From positions 1-35,076 of the forward strand of contig JAJDWF010000140.1 of assembly GCA_022825745.1 (NCBI GenBank): a stretch of 35,076 bases of DNA, given 5' to 3'. This stretch comes from Dehalococcoidia bacterium (GTDB lineage Bacteria > Chloroflexota > Dehalococcoidia > Lucifugimonadales > UBA3495). How positions within the stretch are numbered: the first letter of the stretch is position 1; every line of letters begins with the position of its first letter. The notes beneath the pieces were generated by a model. That model worked only from the letters and a program-made list of their open reading frames with translations. It was not told the origin of the DNA and did not search any database. A program made the translations under genes and the position numbers. Below are positions 15,461-24,934 of the stretch, in pieces.

Positions 15461-18400
15461 ATGAACGACGCCAACGCACGAGAAATCATTGAAGAGGCCA
15501 TCAGCACAGTAGCTGAAGCGAACCCGCAGAGCACCTTCGGGCAGTGGCTTGAAGACCTGACCGTTGCCGTGTCTCCTCACATCAAAGAGTGGGACATTGC
15601 GCAGGGTTTTTCTTGGGCCGAGTGGCCGGAACGGGAAACCCACTATCCCAGTGTTACCAAGCAGGACATCGGCATTGACTGCGTAGCCGTGCGGCGCAGC
15701 GACGGCGAGCATATTGCCATCCAGTGCAAATCCCGGCAACTTGACGAGCACGGCCGCGGCGCCGACATCACCAAGGCCGAAATCGACAGCTTCGCCAGCG
15801 CTTCAGCCGGCGATTTCTGGGCCGAACGCTGGATTGTCACCAACGGCGACAACCGGCTCGGCGGCAACGCGCCGCAGCTCGCCGAGATGCACGGCAAGCC
15901 CATCAAGGTGGTCAACGTCGCCAACGACCTGCTCCAACAGCAAGCCTCCTTTGCCCACGAAGAAGGCCCTCACTGCGAACCCAACCCCGACGGCGAGGAA
16001 CTCAAGCAATCCAAAACTTCTATGCAGACCGAGGCCATATCCGAAAGCGTCCGCATCCTCAAAGCGCACGAACAGTCCGACAGCGGCGGCCTGCCTGTCG
16101 GCCAGGCCCGGGGGAAAATCATTCTGCCCTGCGGCACCGGCAAGACCCGCATCTCCCTCCGCATCGTCGAGGAACTGACCCCGCCCGGCGAGCTGTCCAT
16201 CGTCCTCTGCCCGTCCATCGCGCTGGTCGCCCAAATCCGGCGGGAGTACCTACAACACGCCGAGACGGGCATCCGCGCCTTGGCCGTCTGCTCTGACGCC
16301 ACCGCCGGCTACGACCCCAAGAACGAGGACAAGGGAAACACCCAAGACGATCCCACCAGGGACAATAGCAACGTCAGCGCTGCCGAGGTGAAAGGGGCAG
16401 TCACGACTGACGCAGCGGAAATCGCTGATTGGATTCGCCAAGGAAACGGCAACGGCCAAGTCAACGTAATCTTCGGCACCTACCAGAGCAGCCACCGCGT
16501 TGCAGAGGCGCTGCTCGCCACTGGAACTACGGCCGCTGTGATGGTCGCCGACGAGGCTCACCGCACCGCCGGACTCCGCCGCGTCAAGAAACTCGAAGAA
16601 AGACTGCGCGACTTCACCGTTTGCCACGACAATGACCGCTTCCCAGCCAAGTATCGGATCTACCAGACCGCCACGCCCCGCGTGTACGACACCAGCGGGA
16701 ATTCTAGGCCAAAGAACCCAGACTGGGTAGTGCGGAACATGGATGATGAAGCCGTCTTCGGCGTGGAACTATACCGCAAGAGCTACATGGAAGCCGTAGC
16801 CAACGGTTGGCTGGCCGACTACCGCATTATCGCCCTGGGGGTCAATGACGCTAACGCCTACCAAGCGGCCAACATATTGGCGCAAGCCACCGGGCAGAAG
16901 GGCCGCAACGCCCTGACCACCGCTCACTTCCTCAAGGGCTTGACTTTGGCCCTAGTAATGGGCGGTGCCACCACGAACGTGCCTGACGGACAAGACGTCG
17001 TCGTGAAATCGTGTATCTCATTCATGAACACGGTCGCCAAATCCAGGGCGATGTCGCAACAGCTGCAATCCGACACCGTGCGGAACTGGGTACAGAGATG
17101 GCTGGACGACAACCGTGACGGTCAGAAAGTTGCCGGCTATACGCTGGAGCATCTGGACGCCAGTAGCAACGTCACGACGCGCGATAACGCCAAGGCCCAA
17201 CTGGGCAAGGCAACCCAACAGAATCCGCACGGCATCATCAACGTGGGAATCTTCGGGGAAGGCACCGATGCCCCGTCGCTCAGCGCCGTCGCCTTCCTGG
17301 AGGCCCGCAAAAGCCCTATCGACGTAATTCAGGCCGTAGGCCGCGCCATGCGCACGGCGGAAGGCAAGGATATGGGCTACATCATCTGTCCCATTATGAT
17401 CCCGCCCAACGTTGACGCCGAGCAGTGGCTGAAGATTAGCGGCCCGGAAGACGGCTGGCAGGAACTGGGCCAGATACTGCTGGCCCTGCGCGCCCACGAC
17501 AGCCGCATTGAGGACAACCTTTCCGAATTGCTCCAGTTGTACATTCCCGAAGAGCCGGAAACGGAGGCCACCGTAGTGGCTATCGCCAATCGGGAAAACG
17601 GCAGGATACAATATCACGGGCACGTAGGCGCGCCTGGCGAGGCGCAGCAAGCAGCGGAGAGCGTATTGGAAGGCCGCAGTCGGCCGTCAGACGTGTTCAT
17701 TCAGTTAAGCGTGATGGACCGACCATCTCCGCAACAGCGGACCTACGAGACGACAGCCACAACCGACGCGCCGGCCGTATCTCAGCAAGAGTCGGTCGTA
17801 ACGCAGGAAAGGCGCATCAAAGAGTCAATCACGCCCGTGCCCGAACCGTCGGCGGTTATCGCCGGCAAGAAGAACAGCGACGGCAACATCGAGTTGCGAG
17901 TTGACAGCGTAGTCCGCGCCAAGCCGGCGCCTGACGGCGCGCCCGGTCGGGTGGATATCCAGAAGACGAAGGCGAAAGCCAAGGACATGATCAACAAAGA
18001 CACCGGGGTCCGCCTGCCACACAGCAGCAAGCGCAAGCCCCGGCGAACCCAACAGGAAGTAACCGAGGGCAATGCTATGCGAATGCTTGCCCTCACCGGA
18101 ATGGAAGACCACGGCAACGCTATCACAGCGAACCTTCTGACCAAGTCAGGCCTGAGCCGGAACCGTGTCATCAGAGACCTGAATATCCTTGAAGCCAGTA
18201 TTAGCGAGGCGGCTTGGCACTTGCGCGAGGACGAACTCTCTAACGCCCTGGACGGCCACTTCCTACTGGACAATCTGAAGGAAGAAAGCCGAAAGAAGCA
18301 GGCTGATGGCTGCACCATCGCGGCTCTGCTGCTGATGAACGCTGCCATGCTGCACCAGCGCATTGCCGCTGGTCGCTGGCTCAGCGGGGTAAGCGATCTG

Positions 18401-20887
18401 GAGGACGTTAAGAACGACGTGACCGTAGTGCGTCGTGTTCGGCGGGAATGGGAACGCATCATGCGCTACGACTTCCACCCCGTGTTAGAACCAGCGGTCA
18501 ATGTCATCGACGCCGTTGAGGACACTGGCCGGCTGGCCGGGCTGGAGCGCGCCTTGCGCCACATCACCGCCGAGGCGGAACGTATTGCCGAAACCTACGC
18601 CGACATGGGCGCCGACCACGCCGGCCCTCTGTTCAACCGCGTTATGGGCAACCAGGCTTCCGATGGCGCTTACTTCACCCGGCCGGTGGCCGCGTCCATT
18701 GCCGCCCGCCTGACCCTGGATGCCGTCGGCGACCTGGACTGGCACGACCCCGCAGTCTGGCGCGACCACAAATCCGTTGACCTGGCCTGCGGCAGTGGCA
18801 CGCTATTGGCGGCAATGTTGACCGACATGAAACGCCGTGCTCGTGAGCAGGGCGCAAGCGAGGCACAAATCGCTGAACTGCAAAAGCTGGCCGTGGAAGA
18901 AACCATCAAGGGAATGGATATCAACCCCGTGTCCCTGCAACTGGCCGCATCGCAGCTCACCGCCGGCAATACCGATATCCGTTATCGGCAAATGGGCCTG
19001 CACTTGATGCCCTATGGCCCGCAGCCCGACAACCTTGCTCAAGTGTCCGTTGGTACGTTAGAGTTGCTAGGCCAAAAGGCCATCGTCGCCAGAGATCGAG
19101 AATTGGGACTTGATGACGACCGGATTCGCTCGCAGAGCATCTGGCCCACGGACGACGCCGAGTTGGAAAATGCCGTTGACGCAGCCAAAGACGCCCGTAT
19201 CGTCATAATGAACGCGCCATTCACCCGTAGGGCCAAGATGGGAGAGAAATTCCCTGATGCTATCAAGAGAGCACTGCAAATGCGGGTTGATGCAATGGAG
19301 CAAATTCTGGCCCGGAACGATGAAGAAATGACCGACTTCATCGACAAAAATGCATTGCGCCCATTGTTCACCGCATTGGCAGATAAATGTATCGACCCGG
19401 AACGGGGAATACTCACTATGGTTGCTCCGCTAGCAGCGCTTTGTGGAACATCCGGACTTCAAGAGCGCAAAATTCTCGCGCGAAGGTTTAATATCCACAC
19501 TGTGCTCACCTGCCATCAACCGGGGCAAATCAACCTGAGCCAAAACACAGGGATCAACGAAAGCATCATCATAGCCCGGCGATATCAATACCCGAAACCG
19601 CCCACCCGGTTCATAAACCTTGACCGGATGCCGCTGGACGACAGCGACGTTGAGGACTTGCACCGCTGCTTGTCCGATTGCGCTAATGGCACCATTGCCA
19701 ACGGTTGGGGCGCTGTCACCGAATGGTCGGCAGAGCGGATTGCAGCCGGAGACTGGACGGCGGCCATCTGGCGTTCCCCTGAATTGGCGAGGGCATCCGC
19801 CGGCTATGCCAGTCATACAGACCTAGAAAGCATGAAACAATTAGGTATTTCACCTCGTCGAACCAGTGATGAAATACTGCGTTTCTGCAAACCGTCGGAA
19901 GGCGTTTCTCCGGGAAGTTTTCAAGTCCTCGAAACTGCTGGGCAAGATGGCCAGTACCGAATTGAAAGCCTGCCTGAAGGACGCTATCTAACTAAGGATC
20001 CTGACGAAAAAAGACGACTGGCTAACGGGGGAACATATCCAGAGTCTGAGAAAATCCTGACCAAAGCCGGATACCTGCTAGCACCCTTCCGTCAGGACAA
20101 CAGCTCAGCACGCCTGACCGCAGTTGCCAGCGACGAAGAGTTTGTAGGAACCGGCTGGATGCCTGTCCCTGGCCTATCCCCGGAAGAAGCCAAGTCAATT
20201 GCCGTGTTTATGAACTCGACAGTTGGTCGCCTACAAATGATGCGAAATACCGGTATGAAACTTACATACCCCACCTACCCGCCAGCGGCATACGCTAATA
20301 TTCGCATCCCTAACATCAAGGACTCTGGCATCCGCCAAACCTTGTCCGGCTGCTGGGAGCGCACCAAGGACATGACTGTGCCGCAGTTCCGCGACGGCGA
20401 GTGCGAAGTGCGCCGGCTGTGGGACGAAGCCGTGGCCGACGCCATGGGATGGGAAGCGGAGGAGTTGGCCCATCTGCGCAACCTGCTGCACAACGAGCCG
20501 CACGTGCGCGGCCTGGGCTACGGCCAGTACGCCGACGCGGTGGAGGACGATGACGAATACGACAACGTAGCGCCGATGGTGGATCGGGAAACCTTTGAGC
20601 GGCTGGCCGACGAATGGGAACGCGACCGCCCACGCGGTGTTGACATCGCACGTATGACGGAACATCCAGCCTACCAGCAGATAATCGCCATGGGGAAACC
20701 AGCAGTGCCATGGTTGCTCCAACGGCTGGCCACCAAGCCTGACCACTGGTTCGTAGCGCTAAGTACCATCACCGGCGCGAAGCCCGTTCCGCCGGAAAGT
20801 CGTGGACGAGTTAAAAAAATGACCCAAGCATGGTTGGATTGGGGCAGCCAACAAGGGTATGAATTCGAGACAACCAATGTGGATTGA
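15461..20887 (+). CDS. Single-chain restriction-modification enzyme (type ISP-like: nuclease, helicase, N6-adenine methylase) with extra C-terminal domain
   Basis: A 1808-residue protein. An N-terminal Mrr-like PD-(D/E)xK nuclease is shown by GIDCV (Asp73) and IQCK (Gln88-Lys90). A superfamily 2 helicase follows: Walker A PCGTGKT (Lys228), DEAH (364-367), motif III YQTATPR (401-407) and motif VI QAVGRAMR (624-631). An adenine methylase follows: SAM-binding VDLACGSGTL (1106-1115) and motif IV NAPF (1251-1254), unusual for NPPY/F. Specificity would lie in about residues 1350-1680. This order is that of LlaGI/LlaBIII-type enzymes, in which one chain recognises, methylates, translocates and cuts DNA. 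The last 75 residues (HPAYQQIIAMGKPAVPWLLQ, from 1735) are a domain I know as a separate small protein. The N-terminal nuclease and GC level differ from the neighbours, suggesting transfer. Start ATG 15461 has a GAGG leader. Confidence 0.88.
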   Translation: MNDANAREIIEEAISTVAEANPQSTFGQWLEDLTVAVSPHIKEWDIAQGFSWAEWPERETHYPSVTKQDIGIDCVAVRRSDGEHIAIQCKSRQLDEHGRGADITKAEIDSFASASAGDFWAERWIVTNGDNRLGGNAPQLAEMHGKPIKVVNVANDLLQQQASFAHEEGPHCEPNPDGEELKQSKTSMQTEAISESVRILKAHEQSDSGGLPVGQARGKIILPCGTGKTRISLRIVEELTPPGELSIVLCPSIALVAQIRREYLQHAETGIRALAVCSDATAGYDPKNEDKGNTQDDPTRDNSNVSAAEVKGAVTTDAAEIADWIRQGNGNGQVNVIFGTYQSSHRVAEALLATGTTAAVMVADEAHRTAGLRRVKKLEERLRDFTVCHDNDRFPAKYRIYQTATPRVYDTSGNSRPKNPDWVVRNMDDEAVFGVELYRKSYMEAVANGWLADYRIIALGVNDANAYQAANILAQATGQKGRNALTTAHFLKGLTLALVMGGATTNVPDGQDVVVKSCISFMNTVAKSRAMSQQLQSDTVRNWVQRWLDDNRDGQKVAGYTLEHLDASSNVTTRDNAKAQLGKATQQNPHGIINVGIFGEGTDAPSLSAVAFLEARKSPIDVIQAVGRAMRTAEGKDMGYIICPIMIPPNVDAEQWLKISGPEDGWQELGQILLALRAHDSRIEDNLSELLQLYIPEEPETEATVVAIANRENGRIQYHGHVGAPGEAQQAAESVLEGRSRPSDVFIQLSVMDRPSPQQRTYETTATTDAPAVSQQESVVTQERRIKESITPVPEPSAVIAGKKNSDGNIELRVDSVVRAKPAPDGAPGRVDIQKTKAKAKDMINKDTGVRLPHSSKRKPRRTQQEVTEGNAMRMLALTGMEDHGNAITANLLTKSGLSRNRVIRDLNILEASISEAAWHLREDELSNALDGHFLLDNLKEESRKKQADGCTIAALLLMNAAMLHQRIAAGRWLSGVSDLEDVKNDVTVVRRVRREWERIMRYDFHPVLEPAVNVIDAVEDTGRLAGLERALRHITAEAERIAETYADMGADHAGPLFNRVMGNQASDGAYFTRPVAASIAARLTLDAVGDLDWHDPAVWRDHKSVDLACGSGTLLAAMLTDMKRRAREQGASEAQIAELQKLAVEETIKGMDINPVSLQLAASQLTAGNTDIRYRQMGLHLMPYGPQPDNLAQVSVGTLELLGQKAIVARDRELGLDDDRIRSQSIWPTDDAELENAVDAAKDARIVIMNAPFTRRAKMGEKFPDAIKRALQMRVDAMEQILARNDEEMTDFIDKNALRPLFTALADKCIDPERGILTMVAPLAALCGTSGLQERKILARRFNIHTVLTCHQPGQINLSQNTGINESIIIARRYQYPKPPTRFINLDRMPLDDSDVEDLHRCLSDCANGTIANGWGAVTEWSAERIAAGDWTAAIWRSPELARASAGYASHTDLESMKQLGISPRRTSDEILRFCKPSEGVSPGSFQVLETAGQDGQYRIESLPEGRYLTKDPDEKRRLANGGTYPESEKILTKAGYLLAPFRQDNSSARLTAVASDEEFVGTGWMPVPGLSPEEAKSIAVFMNSTVGRLQMMRNTGMKLTYPTYPPAAYANIRIPNIKDSGIRQTLSGCWERTKDMTVPQFRDGECEVRRLWDEAVADAMGWEAEELAHLRNLLHNEPHVRGLGYGQYADAVEDDDEYDNVAPMVDRETFERLADEWERDRPRGVDIARMTEHPAYQQIIAMGKPAVPWLLQRLATKPDHWFVALSTITGAKPVPPESRGRVKKMTQAWLDWGSQQGYEFETTNVD

Positions 20888-21305
20888 TAAACAACTGCCG
20901 CACTTGGCGGCGGAGGGTTACGAACTCACCAGTGACCCTAATAGCGAATACAACTGCATCGCCTACGCCGCCGGTGAAACCGACCGATGGTGGACCCACA
21001 TAAAAAGAGACGACTACTACTGGCCGGACCATGCAAGCCGTACGCCGTCCATCGCAAGCCTAATCGAGGTTTTTGTCGGGCTAGGCTACGAGCAATGCGA
21101 CGAAACTAGCGACCAGACAGGCTTCAGAAAAATCGCTCTGTACGCCGACCAGCGAGGCGACTGGACGCACGCCGCCGTGCAACTGCCTGGCGGCGAGTGG
21201 AGCAGCAAGCTAGGGCCGGATGAAGACATCAGCCACCACACGCCCGAGTCTCTCGACCGCAGCGCCTACGGCGAAGTCCACTGCTTTATGCGCCGGCCGC
21301 TTTGA
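20877..21305 (+). CDS. DUF7689-like protein overlapping the restriction gene
   Basis: A 142-residue protein with the motif NCIAYAAGETDRWW near the N-terminus and DWTHAAVQLPGGEWSSKLG in the second half. The Cys in N-C-I-A, the His in T-H-A-A and the spacing resemble a papain/NlpC-like Cys-His pair; that fold is inference. Its ATG lies 11 bp inside the end of the restriction gene, so the two are coupled. In other genomes proteins of this type are, from memory, often neighbours of short proteins with the HPAYQxIIxMG domain, here fused to the restriction enzyme. The role may be to modulate the enzyme or act as an effector. An in-frame ATG at 20859 would add six residues. Confidence 0.7.
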   Translation: MWIDKQLPHLAAEGYELTSDPNSEYNCIAYAAGETDRWWTHIKRDDYYWPDHASRTPSIASLIEVFVGLGYEQCDETSDQTGFRKIALYADQRGDWTHAAVQLPGGEWSSKLGPDEDISHHTPESLDRSAYGEVHCFMRRPL

Positions 21306-21308
21306 GCC

Positions 21309-22604
21309 TCACACGCGCACCCGGCTGATCATTGCCGCCGAAATCAGGCGGGTGGCCGCCATCACCAGGAACACTATGGGCCAGGGGCTGCCGGCCATGT
21401 CCAGCAGGACGCTGAAGATGAGCGCCTGCGCGCCGGCGTACAGGTAGCCGTGGGCGTCGAGGACGCCGGCGCCGGTGCCGGCCATCTTGCGGCCCGACAG
21501 GTCCACCGAGATGGTGGAGATGAGCGACACGCCCATGCTGATGCCCCCCCACAGCATCAGCGCCGCGCCCAGCCAGGCGTTGGACGGCGGGGCAATGGCG
21601 ATGACCACCAGCGCGGCGGCGGACAGGAAGCAGGATGAGAGTACCAGCGGACGCCGCCGGCTGCCCAGCAGCTTGTCGGATATGAACCCGGCCGCCGGGG
21701 GCGCGATCAGGTAGCCCAGGGGCAGCAGGAAGGTGATGAGCACCGTCTGGGTGATGTCCAGGCCGCCAGCCTCGAAGTAGTACAGGGGCACCCAGGTGGT
21801 GAGTCCGTAGCGGGCCACGTTCTCCAGGCCCTTGACGTGGCAGGCCAGTTGGAACCGGGAGTTGGTGAGCAGCAGCTTGTAGGGGCCGAACCCCTTGAGT
21901 TCCTCCTCGCTCACCGATTCCGGCTCCGCCGAGATTGCATCCTCCTCGATGTACTCGGGCAGGTCGGCGTCGCGGGGGCGGTCGCGGGTCAGGAAGTAGA
22001 AGGCGATGCCCAGCGCGGCGATCATCAGCGGCGGGTAGCGGAAGGCGGCGCGCCAACCCCATTCGGCGGCGACCCAGCTGCTCAGCCACCACATCAGCAG
22101 CATCGCGCCGCCGGTCACGGTGCCCAGGATGCCCATGGCGATGCCGCGCTCGCGCCGGGGCCACCACTGGCTGATCATGCTGATGGCCGGGGACCAGCAG
22201 GCGGCGTTGACGAATCCGGCCAGGCCCCAGGGGATGGCGAAGGTGAGGGCCGACGTGCCGAAGGACGCGCCCCAGTTGAAAACGGTGGTGAGGACTGCGC
22301 CCAGGGTTACCCACAGGCGCAGCCCGTAAGCCTCGGACATCCGGCCATGCACCAGGTCGCCCAGCATGAAGCCCCACAGGAGCATGGCGTTGATGACGCC
22401 GATCTCGATGTTGGTGAGGAGCAGGTCGTCCTTGATCAGGGGCGATGTGGGCCAGAAGTTGAACCGCCCGGTATAGACGAACAGGTAGAAGGCGCAGAAC
22501 GAGATAAGGATCTGCCACTTCCACCGGTGGTAGCGGGGCGGCAGGTCGTCGTAGGCGACGGGCGTAGCGGCGCGTGCTGCGTCGGATTGCTGGGCGGCGG
22601 CCAT
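21309..22604 (-). CDS. MFS transporter, organophosphate:phosphate antiporter-like (GlpT/UhpC type)
   Basis: A 431-residue, 12-helix transporter. The opening FCAFYLFVYTGRFNFWPTSP and IGVINAMLLWGFMLGDLVHG resembles GlpT/UhpT family helices 1 and 2, and WPRRERGIAMGI the loop after helix 4. It should import a phosphorylated or carboxylated metabolite in exchange for an anion; the true substrate is not readable. The central loop of about 35 acidic residues between helices 6 and 7 is typical. Start ATG 22604 is preferred to a TTG at 22616. It is convergent with the DUF7689-like gene, with a 3-bp gap. Confidence 0.85.
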   Translation of the reverse strand: MAAAQQSDAARAATPVAYDDLPPRYHRWKWQILISFCAFYLFVYTGRFNFWPTSPLIKDDLLLTNIEIGVINAMLLWGFMLGDLVHGRMSEAYGLRLWVTLGAVLTTVFNWGASFGTSALTFAIPWGLAGFVNAACWSPAISMISQWWPRRERGIAMGILGTVTGGAMLLMWWLSSWVAAEWGWRAAFRYPPLMIAALGIAFYFLTRDRPRDADLPEYIEEDAISAEPESVSEEELKGFGPYKLLLTNSRFQLACHVKGLENVARYGLTTWVPLYYFEAGGLDITQTVLITFLLPLGYLIAPPAAGFISDKLLGSRRRPLVLSSCFLSAAALVVIAIAPPSNAWLGAALMLWGGISMGVSLISTISVDLSGRKMAGTGAGVLDAHGYLYAGAQALIFSVLLDMAGSPWPIVFLVMAATRLISAAMISRVRV

Positions 22605-22677
22605 CGGAAACTGCAAAAATGAGAAGCCGCCGCCGCGGCAGGGACCGGCGACGGCGGCAGTATATGGCTGGCGCGGA

Positions 22678-23157
22678 CTAACGCTTGGTGTGGAGCAGTT
22701 CGCGGGCTTCGTTCAGTAGTTCCTCGTCGCTGCGGCTGAGGTCCAGGGGGTCGCCGTGAGGCTGCGGGACGGGGAAGCCGGTCTTGTAGTACAGCTCGAT
22801 GCGGTTGCCCTCGGGGTCGAAGAAGTACATGCCGAAGGCGTTGCCGTGGCTGACGATGCGGTCGATCTTCAGGTTTTCGGCATCGATGCGCTCCTTGTAT
22901 TCGCGCATATCCTGTATGGACGGAACGTGGAAGGAGATCTGCTGGATGACCTGTGCATCGTCGGATGTCACTCGCCCTGCCATGAGCACGAACTCGTGGT
23001 GCTCGCCGACCGGGTCGGAACTGAGGAACACCATGCGGCGCTGTTCCAGGTCTTCGTCGGCGATTTCCAGTCCCATCACGCGGGTGTAGAAATCGCGCAT
23101 TTTCATCAGGTCGGTGGCGTAGATGCCAACGTGACCGAGTCCGCCAATTCGGGCCAT
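22678..23157 (-). CDS. VOC-superfamily (glyoxalase/extradiol dioxygenase-like) protein
   Basis: A 159-residue two-module VOC protein. The metal ligands expected of extradiol dioxygenases are visible: His9 in GLGHVGIY, His in GEHHEFVLM and Glu in GNRIELYY. FFDPEGNRIELYYKTGF is diagnostic of catechol-2,3-dioxygenase-like members. It likely binds Fe(II) or Mn(II) and cleaves or isomerises a small aromatic or keto compound. The ATG at 23157 has a very strong AAAGGAGG site; an open frame 48 bp longer is not preferred. Confidence 0.85.
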   Translation of the reverse strand: MARIGGLGHVGIYATDLMKMRDFYTRVMGLEIADEDLEQRRMVFLSSDPVGEHHEFVLMAGRVTSDDAQVIQQISFHVPSIQDMREYKERIDAENLKIDRIVSHGNAFGMYFFDPEGNRIELYYKTGFPVPQPHGDPLDLSRSDEELLNEARELLHTKR

Positions 23158-23271
23158 GATGTGCCTCCTTTGCGTGCCGGCAAGCGGGTTTGAATGTTGG
23201 CGCAACGGTAGTGCAGCGCGTGGGCGATGTCAAGAAGGCGAGAAAATCGCCGTATCGGTGGGTCGGGCCGT

Positions 23272-23301
23272 TTGACCCCATCGGCGCGGGATGCCTATAA
23301 T
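23272..23301 (+). promoter_or_regulatory. Strong promoter for a possibly leaderless MFS gene
   Basis: TTGACC (23272-23277), an 18-bp spacer, and a perfect TATAAT (23296-23301). The GTG start follows only 8 bases later, so the predicted transcript starts at or next to the start codon, with no Shine-Dalgarno sequence. Confidence 0.7.
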
Positions 23302-23309
23302 CTTGCATC

Positions 23310-24647
23310 GTGGCGAACGGAGAGAACGACGCACCCGTGCGACGGCCTCGCATCTTCTACGGATGGTGGGTGGTCGTCGTTTCCTCTTTTGTGGGGATGT
23401 TCGGGAACGGCTCGATTTCGCAGGGGTTCCCGCGCTTTTTCACGCCGATCCAGACCGACCTGGGGCTGACGTCGGCGCAGATGTCGCTGGTATTCAGCCT
23501 GGCGCGGGCGGAAGGCAGCGCCGGCGGGCCGCTGATCGGCTGGGCGGTGGACCGCTTCGGGGCGCGGCCGATGGTGCTGGCCGGCGGGTTGATGGTGGGA
23601 ATCGGCACCATCCTGCTGTCGCGCGCTGACTCCTACTGGGAACTGATCGTCCTGTTCTCAGGCATAATATCCTTGGGCAAGAGCGCCGGCTTCGGGCAAA
23701 CGCTGATGGCCGCGGTGAACCAGTGGTTCATCCGACGGCGGTCGGTTGCCATGTCCACGTTGATGACGGCGTTCGCCGGCGGCGGCGCGTTCGTCGTGCT
23801 GCTGCTGAACCTGGGCATCCAGCAGATTGGTTGGCGGGATACCATCCTCTGGACCGGGGTGTTCATCCTGGTAATGACGATCCCAGCGTCGCTGTTCATC
23901 CGCAGCCGGCCCGAGGATATGGGACTGCTGCCGGACGGCGACGTCCCGGACGACGCGGCCTCGGGCGGTTCCGCCGGACGCAGGCGCGGCGCGGCCAGCG
24001 AAGGGTTCTCCTTCATGGAGGCCATCAAGACGCGCACCTACTGGCTGATCATGGTGGGCGCGATCCTCCGCGTATCCGTCACCAACGGGATGCTGGTGCA
24101 CGTGTTCCCCATCATGGAACTGCGCGGGCTGTCGGCCAACGAGGCGTCGGCATGGGTGGCGGCGATGTTCTTCCTGGGCATACCGCTGCGGTTCATCATG
24201 GGGGTCACGTCGGACAAGTTCCGGGGCAACGTGCTGCTGGCGGTGGGCATGGCCATCGGCGCGGTGGGCATGGGCGGGCTGTGGATCGGCCCCGGGCTTC
24301 TGGGGTTGTTGCTGTTCGTAGTGGGCATCGCCATTGTGGAGGGAATCACGTCGGTGAACTGGCTGATGCTGAGCGACTACTACGGCCGGGCGCGGTTCGC
24401 CACGCTGATGGGGTTCATGAGTCTGTTCATGAACGTTGGGATGTTCATCTCGCCCTACGCTTCGGGACTGGTCAAGGACGCGGTGGGAGACTACTACTGG
24501 GTGCTGGCGGTGTTCACGCCGCTGTACCTGGTGAGCGCGGTGGCGTTCCTGTTCGCCACCCGGCCGAATCCGCCGGCCCGGTCGCAGCGGCGGTGGATCG
24601 GCACGGAGACCCGGACGCCACAGCCGGCGACCAGCGGCGGCGATTAG
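23310..24647 (+). CDS. MFS transporter (monocarboxylate/oxalate-formate type)
   Basis: A 445-residue, 12-helix transporter. The opening YGWWVVVVSSFVGMFGNG is typical of the monocarboxylate/oxalate:formate branch, and GWAVDRFGARPMVLAGG is the conserved MFS loop motif after helix 2. It probably carries a small carboxylate. The start is GTG 23310; no Shine-Dalgarno exists, consistent with leaderless translation. A Gly/Ala/Arg-rich loop (about residues 208-232) lies between helices 6 and 7. It is divergent from the VOC gene. Confidence 0.87.
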   Translation: MANGENDAPVRRPRIFYGWWVVVVSSFVGMFGNGSISQGFPRFFTPIQTDLGLTSAQMSLVFSLARAEGSAGGPLIGWAVDRFGARPMVLAGGLMVGIGTILLSRADSYWELIVLFSGIISLGKSAGFGQTLMAAVNQWFIRRRSVAMSTLMTAFAGGGAFVVLLLNLGIQQIGWRDTILWTGVFILVMTIPASLFIRSRPEDMGLLPDGDVPDDAASGGSAGRRRGAASEGFSFMEAIKTRTYWLIMVGAILRVSVTNGMLVHVFPIMELRGLSANEASAWVAAMFFLGIPLRFIMGVTSDKFRGNVLLAVGMAIGAVGMGGLWIGPGLLGLLLFVVGIAIVEGITSVNWLMLSDYYGRARFATLMGFMSLFMNVGMFISPYASGLVKDAVGDYYWVLAVFTPLYLVSAVAFLFATRPNPPARSQRRWIGTETRTPQPATSGGD

Positions 24648-24677
24648 GTCACGCCGTCGCCCTCTGCTATCATTGCT

Positions 24678-24934
24678 ATGCTGCGGTCAAGGCACCAGCG
24701 GACGCTGGAGCGGATATTCGCGAGGCCAACGCCGTCGGATATTCGTTGGTCGGAAGTGGTTTCGCTGATGAGGGCGCTGGACGTTGAAATTACCGAGGCC
24801 GCCGGTTCTCGGGTCAGGTTCACCAAAGAAACAGTGGGAGTAACGGCACACCGCCCACACCCTCAACCAAACCTGCGACGGGATTCCGTGCGGACATTGC
24901 CAGGTTTCTGGAGAGAATCGGAGTCGAGCCATGA
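24678..24934 (+). pseudogene. HicA toxin-like gene with a one-base frameshift
   Basis: HicA is a small RNA-cutting toxin with a double-stranded-RNA-binding fold. The first 70 codons match HicA well: RHQRTLERIFARPTPSDIRW, then SRVRFTKETVGVTAHRPHP, which carries the catalytic-type His in HRPHP. After GTGCG near 24888-24893 the frame is lost: the zero frame reads TLPGFWRESESS, whereas a shifted frame reads DIARFLERIGVEP, the expected ending, and stops at TGA 24932-24934, exactly overlapping the HicB ATG. A one-base deletion is the simplest explanation, so the toxin is probably inactive. The annotated span covers both frames. The start ATG 24678 is 10 bp after a TATCAT box. Confidence 0.75.
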
